Source: Syntrophales bacterium (GTDB taxonomy: Bacteria; Desulfobacterota; Syntrophia; Syntrophales; UBA5619). From it: 49,252 nt of DNA. The stretch is taken from NCBI GenBank assembly GCA_030654195.1, contig JAURXV010000080.1, positions 1 to 49,252 of the forward strand, read 5' to 3'. The position numbers and the translations under genes were made by a program. Positions 15,899 to 23,502 of this stretch are shown here, piece after piece (positions within the stretch are counted from its first letter, which is position 1; each line of letters opens with the position of its first letter). The notes under the pieces are model-generated. The model did not search any database, had not been told where the DNA came from, and worked only from the letters and a program-made list of their open reading frames with translations.

Positions 15899-16539
15899 AA
15901 TATTTTCAAACCTCCTATTAGCATAATGCTTCCGGAATAAAGGTAATAGAAACCTATTATTCCGGAAGCCATTTTTCCAACAATTTGCAGAACCGAAAAC
16001 CGGCTAAACACGCCGACAAACGGAGCCAAAACAAAAAATATGGACGTCCCGAGAAAAAAAGAAAAAAAGAAGAGTAGGCTCATCATCAGGCTGGTTTGTT
16101 CGGCAGCTCCCGTAAAAGCCAGAAGGAAGGGCGGACAAAAGCTCAACCCCGTCGCAAATCCGGCAGCGGCAGGCAACAGTGCAGGCCAGATAGCTAACAA
16201 TCGCTGATACTTGTTTTTATTGCAGGCAGCTTCGCATGTGGCGTTCGTCTTCTTAAAAAAACCATAGAAGATCAGAAGTCCTGAAAAAAGAATATAAGCA
16301 ACGCCGATGATCATATTCCGCTGGCTTGCCTCCTGAAGAATGGCACTGCTGACTGTCCAGGCTAAAAAGGCAAACAACAGATAGCCAAGAAGTCTTCCGA
16401 ATAAAAATTGTCCGATCACCCAATAATTACGGACAATACCTTTCCCTTCTCCCAGGAGATATGGGATAAGAACAGGAGCGCAAGTGGCAATGCAGGCCAC
16501 CCCGTTGCTCAATCCCAGAATAAAACCATCCAGCTTCAT
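15895..16539 (-). CDS. CcdA/DsbD-like transmembrane thiol-electron carrier
   Basis: About 214 residues, six predicted helices, with the paired family motifs: CIATCAPVLIPYL at the start and SFCPPFLLAFTGA in the middle, plus a central CEAAC pair in a loop. Proteins of this DsbD_2/SafE type shuttle electrons as thiols across the membrane toward cytochrome c maturation or disulfide reduction. The start is uncertain: ATG at 16539 has GAGGA five bases upstream, ATG at 16551 is possible, and TTG at 16554 is the farthest. Translational coupling with the polyferredoxin argues for a shared role in moving electrons outward. Confidence 0.8.
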   Translation of the reverse strand: MKLDGFILGLSNGVACIATCAPVLIPYLLGEGKGIVRNYWVIGQFLFGRLLGYLLFAFLAWTVSSAILQEASQRNMIIGVAYILFSGLLIFYGFFKKTNATCEAACNKNKYQRLLAIWPALLPAAAGFATGLSFCPPFLLAFTGAAEQTSLMMSLLFFFSFFLGTSIFFVLAPFVGVFSRFSVLQIVGKMASGIIGFYYLYSGSIMLIGGLKIL

Positions 16540-16578
16540 ATCCGTCCTCATCAAATGAATTATTGTTTAAAGTGCAGT

Positions 16579-16646
16579 CACCCCTCCCCCTGCATTCCCA
16601 GCATGCGCCGGGGTTCCCTGCCAGGCAAGCTATCAAGGGAGGGGGA
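16579..16646. repeat. C-rich/G-rich inverted repeat inside operon gap
   Basis: CCCCTCCC (16581-16588) and GGGAGGGG (16637-16644) can pair, enclosing smaller symmetric pieces such as GCGCCGGGG. It resembles the tips of the C-rich repeat seen at 33113-33160. It fills most of the longest internal gap (107 bases) of the PadR operon. Confidence 0.45.
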
Positions 16647-17624
16647 TTATGCTGAGGTCAGCTTTGAACTAACCATACTTTCTATTTTTTTCGCCGGAGG
16701 TGGCTGGAAAAGCTCCGCCATTTTGATTAACAGGTTTATGTCTCCTTCCACCTTATAAAGCCCATCCATCAAGGCTTTCGGCTTGTTGATTTCACCGCTC
16801 GACATCTTCATCCAGATATCCGCAGAGGCAATTATCGTTAATGCGGGAGATTTTGCTTCACCTTCATGAGCGGAACATTTTCCATCCGCTATTGATAAAA
16901 ACATCGTGCAGGGCTCCTCTCCGGAAAGCCTAAATTGAATATCCGCCTTCAGATCTCCCGCGGCGGCAGCATGAAATGAGGTCGGCATCCTGTTAATCAG
17001 CTCCTGCACCGTTTTGGGGAAAGTCGCCAGATCAGCCACAGGCGCGGTCATACTATTTTTAATATAGTAGGCCGGGTATTTCCGGGAAAAGGGAAGTCCG
17101 ACACCGATAATCAGAATAAGCGGAATTACTATGGCAAATAATGGTTTGCCCTGACCCAGCAGGCAGGAAAAGAAAGCCAGAAAAAACAGGCCGCTGAAAA
17201 AATAGGTGATGTGCAGATTGATGGCTTTAAATTGCGGCGTGCTCCACACTGCTTCCGGTTGCCATTGTTTGGCGAAAATATAAGTGAAGGGGTCATAGCC
17301 GAAGAGCTGGGGCAAAAGCGTCGTCAGAAAAAGAACGAGATAGAGAATGGCTGTGGAATAATTGACATAAACCCCGGAAATATTGGCCGGAGTCAAGTAA
17401 ACCCAAGCCGCGCCCACGGCAAGATAACCCAAAAATGCCCGCTCCAGATAAGATGTGTGTCCACGGAACTTCTGCGCCAGAATAAACTGAATGACCGCCA
17501 AAACAAAGCCGACGGCAGTCGCAAGCGTTGCCTGCGCGAGATCGGCCGCTCCGACGCGCGCGATTGTTTTAAAAACCGCAACAGGGATAAAAGATGTAAT
17601 GAACAATAAAGTGTTTATCTTCAT
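16647..17624 (-). CDS. Polytopic membrane protein with C-terminal SCP2 domain
   Basis: About 325 residues. The first 200 residues hold roughly six membrane helices with no recognised family. After the last helix (FAIVIPLILIIGVGLPFS) comes a soluble stretch of about 110 residues with SCP2 features: LKADIQFRLSGEEP, MFLSIADGKC, LTIIASADIWMKM, LYKVEGDINLLIKM. These align one-for-one with the SCP2 half of the FMN reductase at 13156-14217, so one operon carries two related lipid-binding domains. The start at 17624 is preceded by AGGAAAGGAAT. The topology of the SCP2 tail cannot be fixed by eye. Confidence 0.75.
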   Translation of the reverse strand: MKINTLLFITSFIPVAVFKTIARVGAADLAQATLATAVGFVLAVIQFILAQKFRGHTSYLERAFLGYLAVGAAWVYLTPANISGVYVNYSTAILYLVLFLTTLLPQLFGYDPFTYIFAKQWQPEAVWSTPQFKAINLHITYFFSGLFFLAFFSCLLGQGKPLFAIVIPLILIIGVGLPFSRKYPAYYIKNSMTAPVADLATFPKTVQELINRMPTSFHAAAAGDLKADIQFRLSGEEPCTMFLSIADGKCSAHEGEAKSPALTIIASADIWMKMSSGEINKPKALMDGLYKVEGDINLLIKMAELFQPPPAKKIESMVSSKLTSA

Positions 17625-17663
17625 ATTCCTTTCCTTTCCGGTTATTCTTCTGCTCAAGTGAAA

Positions 17664-18101
17664 TTAATCCACTTTGATATCAATTATTTTAGGTCTTTCA
17701 ATGGTGAATTTCGCATTATCATACTTTGGGGGACCCATTTTGTTTTTCGCATTGTTGGAAACACCGTATGCTTCTTTGGGAAAACCTATGAAATTCTTGT
17801 CTAGCTTACCGTTCGCATTCTCATCATGATACAATCTGACGGCATAGGTTCCTTTCGGAATATCTTTAAATTCGCAGGTAGCTTTTTTATCTTTCACTTT
17901 AACTTTTGCGTCCCGAAAGGCCTTTTCTTTTCCGGCAAAACCATCTTCCGAATTGAACAGAGCAACCATGGCGAAACCATGGTCATTTTGAAAACCGGTT
18001 ATGTTGATTGTCAACGTTCCCACTTCTTCCGACTGCGCATTTACCGGCATTACCGCTAATGCCGCAAGCAAAAACAAACTTATTAAAAATACTTTCTTCA
18101 T
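17664..18101 (-). CDS. DUF2141-family exported protein
   Basis: 145 residues with a clear signal peptide (MKKVFLISLFLLAALAVMPVNAQ) and a beta-rich mature domain typical of DUF2141: GTLTINITGFQNDHG, KGTYAVRLYHDENANGKLD, FIGFPKEAYGVSNN. The D-x-N-x-N-G-x-x-D turn may bind calcium. Function of the family is unknown; members sit in the periplasm or outer face. It is the first gene after the PadR regulator in the leftward operon. Confidence 0.85.
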   Translation of the reverse strand: MKKVFLISLFLLAALAVMPVNAQSEEVGTLTINITGFQNDHGFAMVALFNSEDGFAGKEKAFRDAKVKVKDKKATCEFKDIPKGTYAVRLYHDENANGKLDKNFIGFPKEAYGVSNNAKNKMGPPKYDNAKFTIERPKIIDIKVD

Positions 18102-18124
18102 TTTTCTTCTCCATCTTTTATATT

Positions 18125-18142
18125 TTGACGATTATTCGTCAA
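18125..18142 (-). promoter_or_regulatory. Hairpin between padR and DUF2141 gene
   Basis: TTGACGA (18125-18131) and TCGTCAA (18136-18142) pair perfectly around a 4-base loop, in the 44-base gap after the regulator. No T-run follows on the transcribed strand, so it may tune transcript stability or partial readthrough rather than end transcription. Confidence 0.4.
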
Positions 18143-18145
18143 TCT

Positions 18146-18709
18146 TCATTCAATTATTATCTTTTCCCCTTTTTCTACAAAGCCTAACGCGGAATCACAC
18201 CATTCAATAATCATGCGGGCGTCCCTGATACCGTAATCAGCCGTCATCAGCCAGAATTGCATATCATCCTTGGAATCAAGTTTATCGGCATAATGCTGAG
18301 CTATCGGGCGGATATTCTTGTCCATCATTTCCAGAAATTCCACATAGTGTTCCCGCCACTTGCGGAGATTGGCGGCAAGGTCTTTTTTGTCCATCTGATT
18401 GCCGAAGAATAATTTGACCAGCAGACTGTTTTTCGTCGGAGTAAACTCCGGTGGTGTGGTGAGCCAGTTGCGGAGCTCTTTTTTTCCTTTATCGGTCAAC
18501 TGATATATTTTACGGCTGGGCTTGCCTTCCTGATGTTCAACGGTAAAAGAAAGCCAGCCGTCTTTTTCCATCTGGCTTAATGTCCGGTAAATCTGGGGCA
18601 GTGAAGCGTTCCAGAATAGATTAATCGAATTTTCAAAAGCCGCCTTTAAATCATAACCGGTGGCAGGTTTGTAATTGAGCAGCCCTAACAAAGCATGGGG
18701 TAACGACAT
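18146..18709 (-). CDS. PadR-family transcriptional regulator
   Basis: About 187 residues. N-terminal PadR winged helix (LPHALLGLLNYKPATGYDLK, SLPQIYRTLSQMEKDGWLSF, RKIYQLTDKGKKEL) and a C-terminal helical dimerisation/Vir_act domain. I choose the ATG at 18709 because GGAGGAC lies five bases before it; an ATG at 18721 is the upstream alternative. PadR proteins repress their own operons and release DNA on binding small, often aromatic or drug-like ligands. The operator-like palindrome overlapping the promoter just upstream fits autoregulation, with the eight genes downstream as targets. Confidence 0.9.
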   Translation of the reverse strand: MSLPHALLGLLNYKPATGYDLKAAFENSINLFWNASLPQIYRTLSQMEKDGWLSFTVEHQEGKPSRKIYQLTDKGKKELRNWLTTPPEFTPTKNSLLVKLFFGNQMDKKDLAANLRKWREHYVEFLEMMDKNIRPIAQHYADKLDSKDDMQFWLMTADYGIRDARMIIEWCDSALGFVEKGEKIIIE

Positions 18710-18735
18710 TTTGTCCTCCATATGTGTTATTACTT

Positions 18736-18781
18736 ATATGTGCTTGTGAACATATATACCAGCACATATATCAAATGTCAA
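18736..18781 (-). promoter_or_regulatory. Promoter and PadR-type operator of the nine-gene operon
   Basis: On the minus strand there is a -35 box TTGACA (18776-18781), a 17-base spacer, and a -10 box TATATA (18753-18758). A palindrome ATATGT-N8-ACATAT lies at 18736-18755, overlapping the -10 box and the start region. It contains the ATGT-N8-ACAT core known for PadR proteins. A wider inverted repeat (ATATGTGCT at 18736-18744, AGCACATAT at 18761-18769) encloses it. The layout is that of a repressed, autoregulated promoter. Confidence 0.7.
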
Positions 18782-18817
18782 CAATTTTTTTATCTCTTTC
18801 TTCAAGACTCGGTTTGA

Positions 18818-18968
18818 ATGCGATCTTCTGGTCCGGAAGGGATGGGCGGCGTACCAGGCCACCCCGGTCGCCCTCGCTCTTGCCGCCGATGCCATCGCCG
18901 ACGGCCGGATCGGCCTGCCGGAAGCCGTTTACATCCTGCAGAAAGTAGCGGAAATGAGATCAAAATGA
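18818..18968 (+). pseudogene. C-terminal gene remnant, family not identified
   Basis: One frame here reads L-V-R-K-G-W-A-A-Y-Q followed by ATPVALALAADAIADGRIGL and a short helical end, stopping at 18966-18968. It has the composition of a real GC-rich protein tail, but no start or upstream domain exists: to the left the sequence is the A+T-rich PadR promoter region. I read it as the end of a gene cut off when the PadR operon arrived. I do not recognise the protein. Confidence 0.4.
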
Positions 18969-18974
18969 GATCAA

Positions 18975-19315
18975 AACCGTTGACGGAGATGCGAATATCC
19001 GCTATATTGCAAGGCATACGTGCGTGTTGCGGCGCTGTTTCGGACATAGCAGACCCGTGGACATCGATCTCTTCACCGAACGCGTTCGACAATCTTCAAT
19101 TGAAAAAGGGCCTTGTCTATTTCAACGCCGCGGAAAAAGACCTGAATGTCAACATATACCATGATGAAGCCGGCGCCTTCGAGCACATCGATCAAAACAC
19201 CTGGATGGCGACGAAGAAGTTCTTTCGGTCCTTTGCAAAAGACGGGATAGGTCCGTTCCGGGGCAGGGCGGCGGCTATACGACCGCGGCGCATGAAAACG
19301 GGAGGTGGGCAATGA
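18975..19315 (+). pseudogene. Decayed AbiEii-like nucleotidyltransferase gene
   Basis: One frame contains GHSRPVDIDLFTERV (from 19042), closely matching the GHR-x-S-x-DIDLFT active-site motif of AbiEii/AbiGii-toxin-type nucleotidyltransferases. A second frame continues with EKDLNVNIYHDE and TWMATKKFFRSFAK, reminiscent of the family's C-terminal (I)-W-E-x-x-KxFF block, and ends at 19315, overlapping the start of the next gene. The frame change and the short length point to a broken copy with an internal deletion. The identification rests on two short motifs. Confidence 0.4.
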
Positions 19316-20886
19316 AGGTCAGCAGCGTCGGCGAGATGCGGGCGATGGACCGTCAGGCCATCGAGGTGTTGGGGATCCCCGAGGCGATCCTCATGGAGAA
19401 CGCCGGGCGGGCGGCTTTCGAGATCCTCTCCCGGGAGTGGGGGGTCGCCGGCAGGCGGTATCTCCTCTTCTGCGGGGCCGGAAACAACGGCGGCGACGGG
19501 CTGGTCGTGGCGCGACTTATCCTCTCGGGCGGCGGGACCCCCCGCGTCTTTCTCGTTGGAGACAGCTCGAAGTTCCGGGGAGCGGCAAAGACTAATTTTG
19601 CCATCCTCGCGAAGCTCCCGGTGGAGATGTCGTCGGTTTCGGATGTTGAAGCCCTCCGGTCGGCGCTCCTCCACTCGGACGGGATCGTCGACGCCCTTTT
19701 CGGGACGGGTCTCGACCGCGATGTCGACGATGTCTGCCGGGAGGTGATCGAACGGATCAATGCGGCCTGCCTGCCGGTTCTCAGCCTGGACATCCCTTCC
19801 GGCGTCCATGGCGATACGGGAGAAATTCTGGGGGTGGCCGTCCGGGCGGACCATACCGTCGCATTCGGCCTTCCCAAGATCGGAAATATGCTCTACCCCG
19901 GCTGCGGCCTCTGCGGCCGGCTCCATGTCTCGCATATCTCCTTCCCCCCCTCCCTGTACGACGATGACGCAATCCCGGTCGAGACGAACGGCTTCATCCC
20001 GCTGCCGCCGCGGGAGCCCACGACCCACAAAGGCTCCGTGGGGGACGTCCTGTTCATTGCCGGCGCGGCCGGCTATTTCGGCGCCCCTTACTTTTCCGCC
20101 ATGTCGTTTCTGAAGGCGGGCGGGGGGTATGCCCGCCTTGCCGCCCCTTGGTCGATGACCCCTTTCCTGGCCACGCGGGGGAGTGAGATTGTTTTCGTTC
20201 CCCAGGCGGAAACCACAGAGGGAAGCCTCTCCCTGAAGAACAGAGAAGCCCTCCTTTCGCTGGCCGGACGGGTGGACATGGTCGTGATCGGTCCGGGCCT
20301 TTCACTTGCGGATGAGACACAGGAGCTCGTCCGGGAACTGGCCGCCGGCATTGAAAAACCGCTTCTGGTCGACGGCGACGGGATCACCGCCCTGGCAGGC
20401 CATCCGGAGATCATCCGGGGCCGCCGGGCGCCGACGATCCTGACTCCCCATCCGGGGGAGATGTCGCGCCTTACCGGGGAGTCGATTATGGAAATCGAAA
20501 AAAGACGGATCCCGATCCTGCGGAAGTGCTGCGCGGATTTGAAGGGGTGGATCGTCCTCAAAGGCGCCCACTCCCTGATCGGGACGCCGGAGGGGCGGGT
20601 CTTCATCAACCTGAGCGGGAATCCGGGGATGGCTACGGCGGGGGCGGGGGATGTCCTCACCGGGACGATCGCCGCCATGTACGGCCTCGGCCTCCCGCTG
20701 GAGGAGGCGGTGCGCAAAGGGGTGTTCCTCCACGGCCTTGCCGGGGATCTGGCCGCCGCGGACAAGGGGGAGGACGGGATCACGGCCCAGGATATCCTTA
20801 ACTACCTCCCCTACGCGCTGAAACAGGACAGGGAAGGCCTCGACGAGACGTTGGCGGAGCGCTACGAAGGACCGGCGATGGTCTGA
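19312..20886 (+). CDS. nnr: Bifunctional NAD(P)HX repair enzyme (epimerase + ADP-dependent dehydratase)
   Basis: Repairs hydrated NADH and NADPH. 524 residues in the usual order. The N-terminal YjeF_N epimerase domain (residues 1-210) includes FCGAGNNGGDGLVVAR and LSLDIPSGVHGDTG. The C-terminal ribokinase-like dehydratase domain (about 220-510) includes THKGSVGDVLFIAGA, LTPHPGEMSRL and AGAGDVLTGTIAAM, the last containing the catalytic Asp. Full length for the fused form. The ATG at 19312 follows GGGAGGTGGGC closely. It overlaps the tail of a decayed gene, so it is probably transcribed from a promoter within that relic. Confidence 0.93.
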   Translation: MKVSSVGEMRAMDRQAIEVLGIPEAILMENAGRAAFEILSREWGVAGRRYLLFCGAGNNGGDGLVVARLILSGGGTPRVFLVGDSSKFRGAAKTNFAILAKLPVEMSSVSDVEALRSALLHSDGIVDALFGTGLDRDVDDVCREVIERINAACLPVLSLDIPSGVHGDTGEILGVAVRADHTVAFGLPKIGNMLYPGCGLCGRLHVSHISFPPSLYDDDAIPVETNGFIPLPPREPTTHKGSVGDVLFIAGAAGYFGAPYFSAMSFLKAGGGYARLAAPWSMTPFLATRGSEIVFVPQAETTEGSLSLKNREALLSLAGRVDMVVIGPGLSLADETQELVRELAAGIEKPLLVDGDGITALAGHPEIIRGRRAPTILTPHPGEMSRLTGESIMEIEKRRIPILRKCCADLKGWIVLKGAHSLIGTPEGRVFINLSGNPGMATAGAGDVLTGTIAAMYGLGLPLEEAVRKGVFLHGLAGDLAAADKGEDGITAQDILNYLPYALKQDREGLDETLAERYEGPAMV

Positions 20887-21027
20887 CTCCTGCGCCGGGT
20901 CCGGCAAAAGATAAACATCAGCAGGGGGGCTCACACCTCGCTTACCGCTTTTTACAAGTCCGGAATGTTCGGTCTGGAATGGAAGTAGGGATTACCTGAT
21001 CAACACGCGAAGCGGCCCTCCGATCTC

Positions 21028-21963
21028 CTATTTCCGGAGGCCGCGGAGCCCCTTCTCGATCTCGTCCTTTCCGGTCAGCGTCTGTTTCCCCTGCGGACCG
21101 AGGATGACGCAGCTTGGTGTCGATCGGATCCGGTCCTCCTTGATGTAATTTCCGAAGATCTTGAAGACGGGGGCCGTGTCGAACGGTTGGAGGGGAATCC
21201 CCTTTTTCTTCAGGAAAAGCTCCAGCGCCTCCTTCTCCGTGATCTTCTTCCCCGCCGCCTCGAAGAGCGCCTCCCGGGCGGCGACCACCTGCGGGAAATC
21301 GTTCTTTGCGTTCAGCGCCGCGAGGAAATAACCGGCGAAGAGAACCGTTTCCCTATGGACCGGCGTGTCGATGAAGAGGACACGGATGAGGTTCTTCCCG
21401 ACGAGCTCGCTGATGAGAGAGATCACCTCCGCCTCCTCGGCCGAGCAAGGCCCGCAGAAGTAGTCCGTATAGAGACGAACCTCAACCGCTCCCCTGCCGA
21501 AGGCGGGCATGACGGGCTCGGCTGCATAGACGGGTGTCGCCGAGCCGGAGAAAAACAGCAGGAAGAAGAGGAGCCCGGCGGCGGCGGCCAGCACGACCAG
21601 CGCCTTCCGGTTTCGCTCGAAATTCACCGCGAGGGCCAGCAGGATCGTTGCCCCGAAAGCGAGGCAGTATGGGCAATAGACGCCGCTGTGCACCTGGTAG
21701 CCGATCAGGAAGATCTCCCCGCCCGCCCCGAAGGCGAGGAGCAGGAGGCAGAGAACGGGTTTTCGGGACCACGCGAGGAGCAGAACGATGACCATGTAGA
21801 AGATCCCGAGGTATTTGAGGTCGATTCCCAGGATATCGCCTTTCAGATAACTGCACGCGCCCAGGCAGAAGGCGTAGGCAACGGTGATGGCGATGCCGGT
21901 CAGCGCGAGAAGGATGGTCAGAAAGCGTTTCTTCGACGACGGGAATTTCTTCATGAAATTCAT
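21028..21963 (-). CDS. VKOR-thioredoxin fusion (disulfide-forming membrane oxidoreductase)
   Basis: 311 residues. The first 145 form a VKOR-type four- or five-helix membrane domain with C33 and C37 (CLGAC) as loop cysteines and the active-site pair CPYC at 97-100. After a linker, residues 155-311 are a DsbA-like thioredoxin fold with YFCGPCSAEE (C170-C173) and a cis-Pro-like STPSCV segment near the end. Bacterial VKOR-Trx fusions oxidise periplasmic dithiols and hand electrons to quinone. The DsbC-like gene at 23503 suggests a complete disulfide-bond system. The start at 21963 has AGGGGA upstream. Confidence 0.85.
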   Translation of the reverse strand: MNFMKKFPSSKKRFLTILLALTGIAITVAYAFCLGACSYLKGDILGIDLKYLGIFYMVIVLLLAWSRKPVLCLLLLAFGAGGEIFLIGYQVHSGVYCPYCLAFGATILLALAVNFERNRKALVVLAAAAGLLFFLLFFSGSATPVYAAEPVMPAFGRGAVEVRLYTDYFCGPCSAEEAEVISLISELVGKNLIRVLFIDTPVHRETVLFAGYFLAALNAKNDFPQVVAAREALFEAAGKKITEKEALELFLKKKGIPLQPFDTAPVFKIFGNYIKEDRIRSTPSCVILGPQGKQTLTGKDEIEKGLRGLRK

Positions 21964-22078
21964 GATTCCCCTACGGCTTTGATACCGTTATTATCCCTTT
22001 CTGCCCGGCGGGGTCAAGGATTTTCGTGCCGATCCCTGACCGCCCTCAGCAGCATGTTGAAAAAGATTCTATTGCAGA

Positions 22079-22194
22079 CTGTTCAAAAATGCCCAGATGC
22101 AAGGCCCCCGAAATCCTGAGCCGTGAGGCGTACCGGTTGGTACGTTGAACGGCGAAGGATGAGGGAAACGCAGCAGATGGGCGTTTTTCAACAG
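22079..22194. repeat. MITE-like element A with about 22-bp terminal inverted repeats
   Basis: Left end 22079-22100 and right end 22173-22194 are inverted copies (CTGTT-x-AAAAA-x-GCCCA...TGC). The interior carries a GTACCGGTTGGTAC hairpin and the GAAGGATGA block. It is non-coding and abuts the stop codon of the M29 peptidase gene. The reverse complement of the element at 26505-26623 has the same internal order of blocks. Confidence 0.7.
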
Positions 22195-22198
22195 CCTG

Positions 22199-23398
22199 TC
22201 AGCAACGGAAACATCCGTTCTCATAGATCACGGCCTTTTTCCCCGTCGGGCAGACCGCCGTGACCGTTTTGGCCTCCGTGTTCACCAGATCCCAGTGGAG
22301 GGCCGATTCGTTGAAGCCCAACTTCCGCTTGAGCGTTCCGGTCATCGCGGCGGGATCGCCGGCGTAGGTGTCTGTGTAGGAGGCCCCGACAGCGATGTGG
22401 CAGTTTCCGTTCTCTCCGCCGAAGTTTTCGTCAAAGAGGGTGTCGGCCATGAACCGGTCGATCCGCGAGAAGCGCCGGTCGGTCAGCGAAAACTCGCCGA
22501 TCCGTTTCGCACCCCTGTCCATCGCAAGCTGACGGACGGTGAACGCCTCGCCGGTTTCGGCGTGGATCTCGACGGCGTTCCCCCGGTGAAAGGTCAGTTT
22601 CACCCCCTCGATATAGTTGCCGCTCCGGTAGGAGGGGAGGTTCGCGTAGTAGGTCCCCTCGGCGCCGCGCCAGTCCGGGGAGACGAAGAGTTCGAAACTG
22701 GGGATGTTGTGGCCGGATACCCCCGCCCATTTCCGCTGCACGCCCGGCGTGATCCGGAGGTCGCAATGGGCGGATTCGATGTGGAAATAGGCCGCCTTCA
22801 TCCCTCCCAGCCACTTCTTGATGGCGGTCGCATCGCGTCTGATTTCCTCCCATTTGCCGACCGGATCTTTGCGGTCCAGATAACAGGCCCGGATGATCTG
22901 TTTCGCGTAAGCCTCCGGCGTTGTCCGGGCCTGCGCCGCAAGCTCCGCCGTCGGCAGCGTGCAGAGTGTCCAGCCGTAGACCCCCTCCTGCTCGCGCCGC
23001 TCGAGGATGTCGCGGAGCGGCTTGCGGGCGACCAGGACCTTGCCGATCCGGGCCGGGTCGACCTCTTTGAGATGGGTCAGCGAATCGGGTGCATGGAGGT
23101 AGATCCGCCCGTGGAGATTTCCGCAGAGTTCCTTCTCCCCCGGGGGGTGAAAAACGAGCTGGCGTCCGCCGGATTTTCCGAAGAAGGAACGTTCCATGCC
23201 GATGGTGAGACCCATCCGCTGGACCGGGTTCATCCCCGTGGCGATGATCTTCTCATAGAGGATTTCCGCGAGTCGCAGCGCGGCACGATCATACTGGATC
23301 AGAATCACGTTTCCCTTCCGGAAGCGTCCCCGCCGGGCCGTCTTGAGACCCCAGAGCAGCACGTCGGCGTACCGTTCAAGGTGCTTTTCTTTCAACAT
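22199..23398 (-). CDS. Aminopeptidase, M29 family
   Basis: 399 residues, full length for the M29 (AmpS/thermophilic aminopeptidase) family of two-metal exopeptidases that release N-terminal amino acids in the cytoplasm. Conserved blocks are present: SGHNIPSFELFVSP and GEFSLTDRRF (metal-binding Glu), the NCHIAVGASYTD region (His and Tyr), and NESALHWDLVN (His and Asp). The N-terminal RYADVLLWG start is typical. No signal peptide. Start at 23398, with GGAGATGTT overlapping as a weak site. The right end of a MITE-like element touches its stop codon without damaging it. Confidence 0.88.
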   Translation of the reverse strand: MLKEKHLERYADVLLWGLKTARRGRFRKGNVILIQYDRAALRLAEILYEKIIATGMNPVQRMGLTIGMERSFFGKSGGRQLVFHPPGEKELCGNLHGRIYLHAPDSLTHLKEVDPARIGKVLVARKPLRDILERREQEGVYGWTLCTLPTAELAAQARTTPEAYAKQIIRACYLDRKDPVGKWEEIRRDATAIKKWLGGMKAAYFHIESAHCDLRITPGVQRKWAGVSGHNIPSFELFVSPDWRGAEGTYYANLPSYRSGNYIEGVKLTFHRGNAVEIHAETGEAFTVRQLAMDRGAKRIGEFSLTDRRFSRIDRFMADTLFDENFGGENGNCHIAVGASYTDTYAGDPAAMTGTLKRKLGFNESALHWDLVNTEAKTVTAVCPTGKKAVIYENGCFRC

Positions 23399-23502
23399 CT
23401 CCTATCTCCATTGAGGGCAGAAGGAAGCCGAAAAAGGTCCCTTTTCCGGGGTTTCCCAATGTCGTCGGGCATGATATCGTGACCGGAGTTTGGGAACCCC
23501 GC

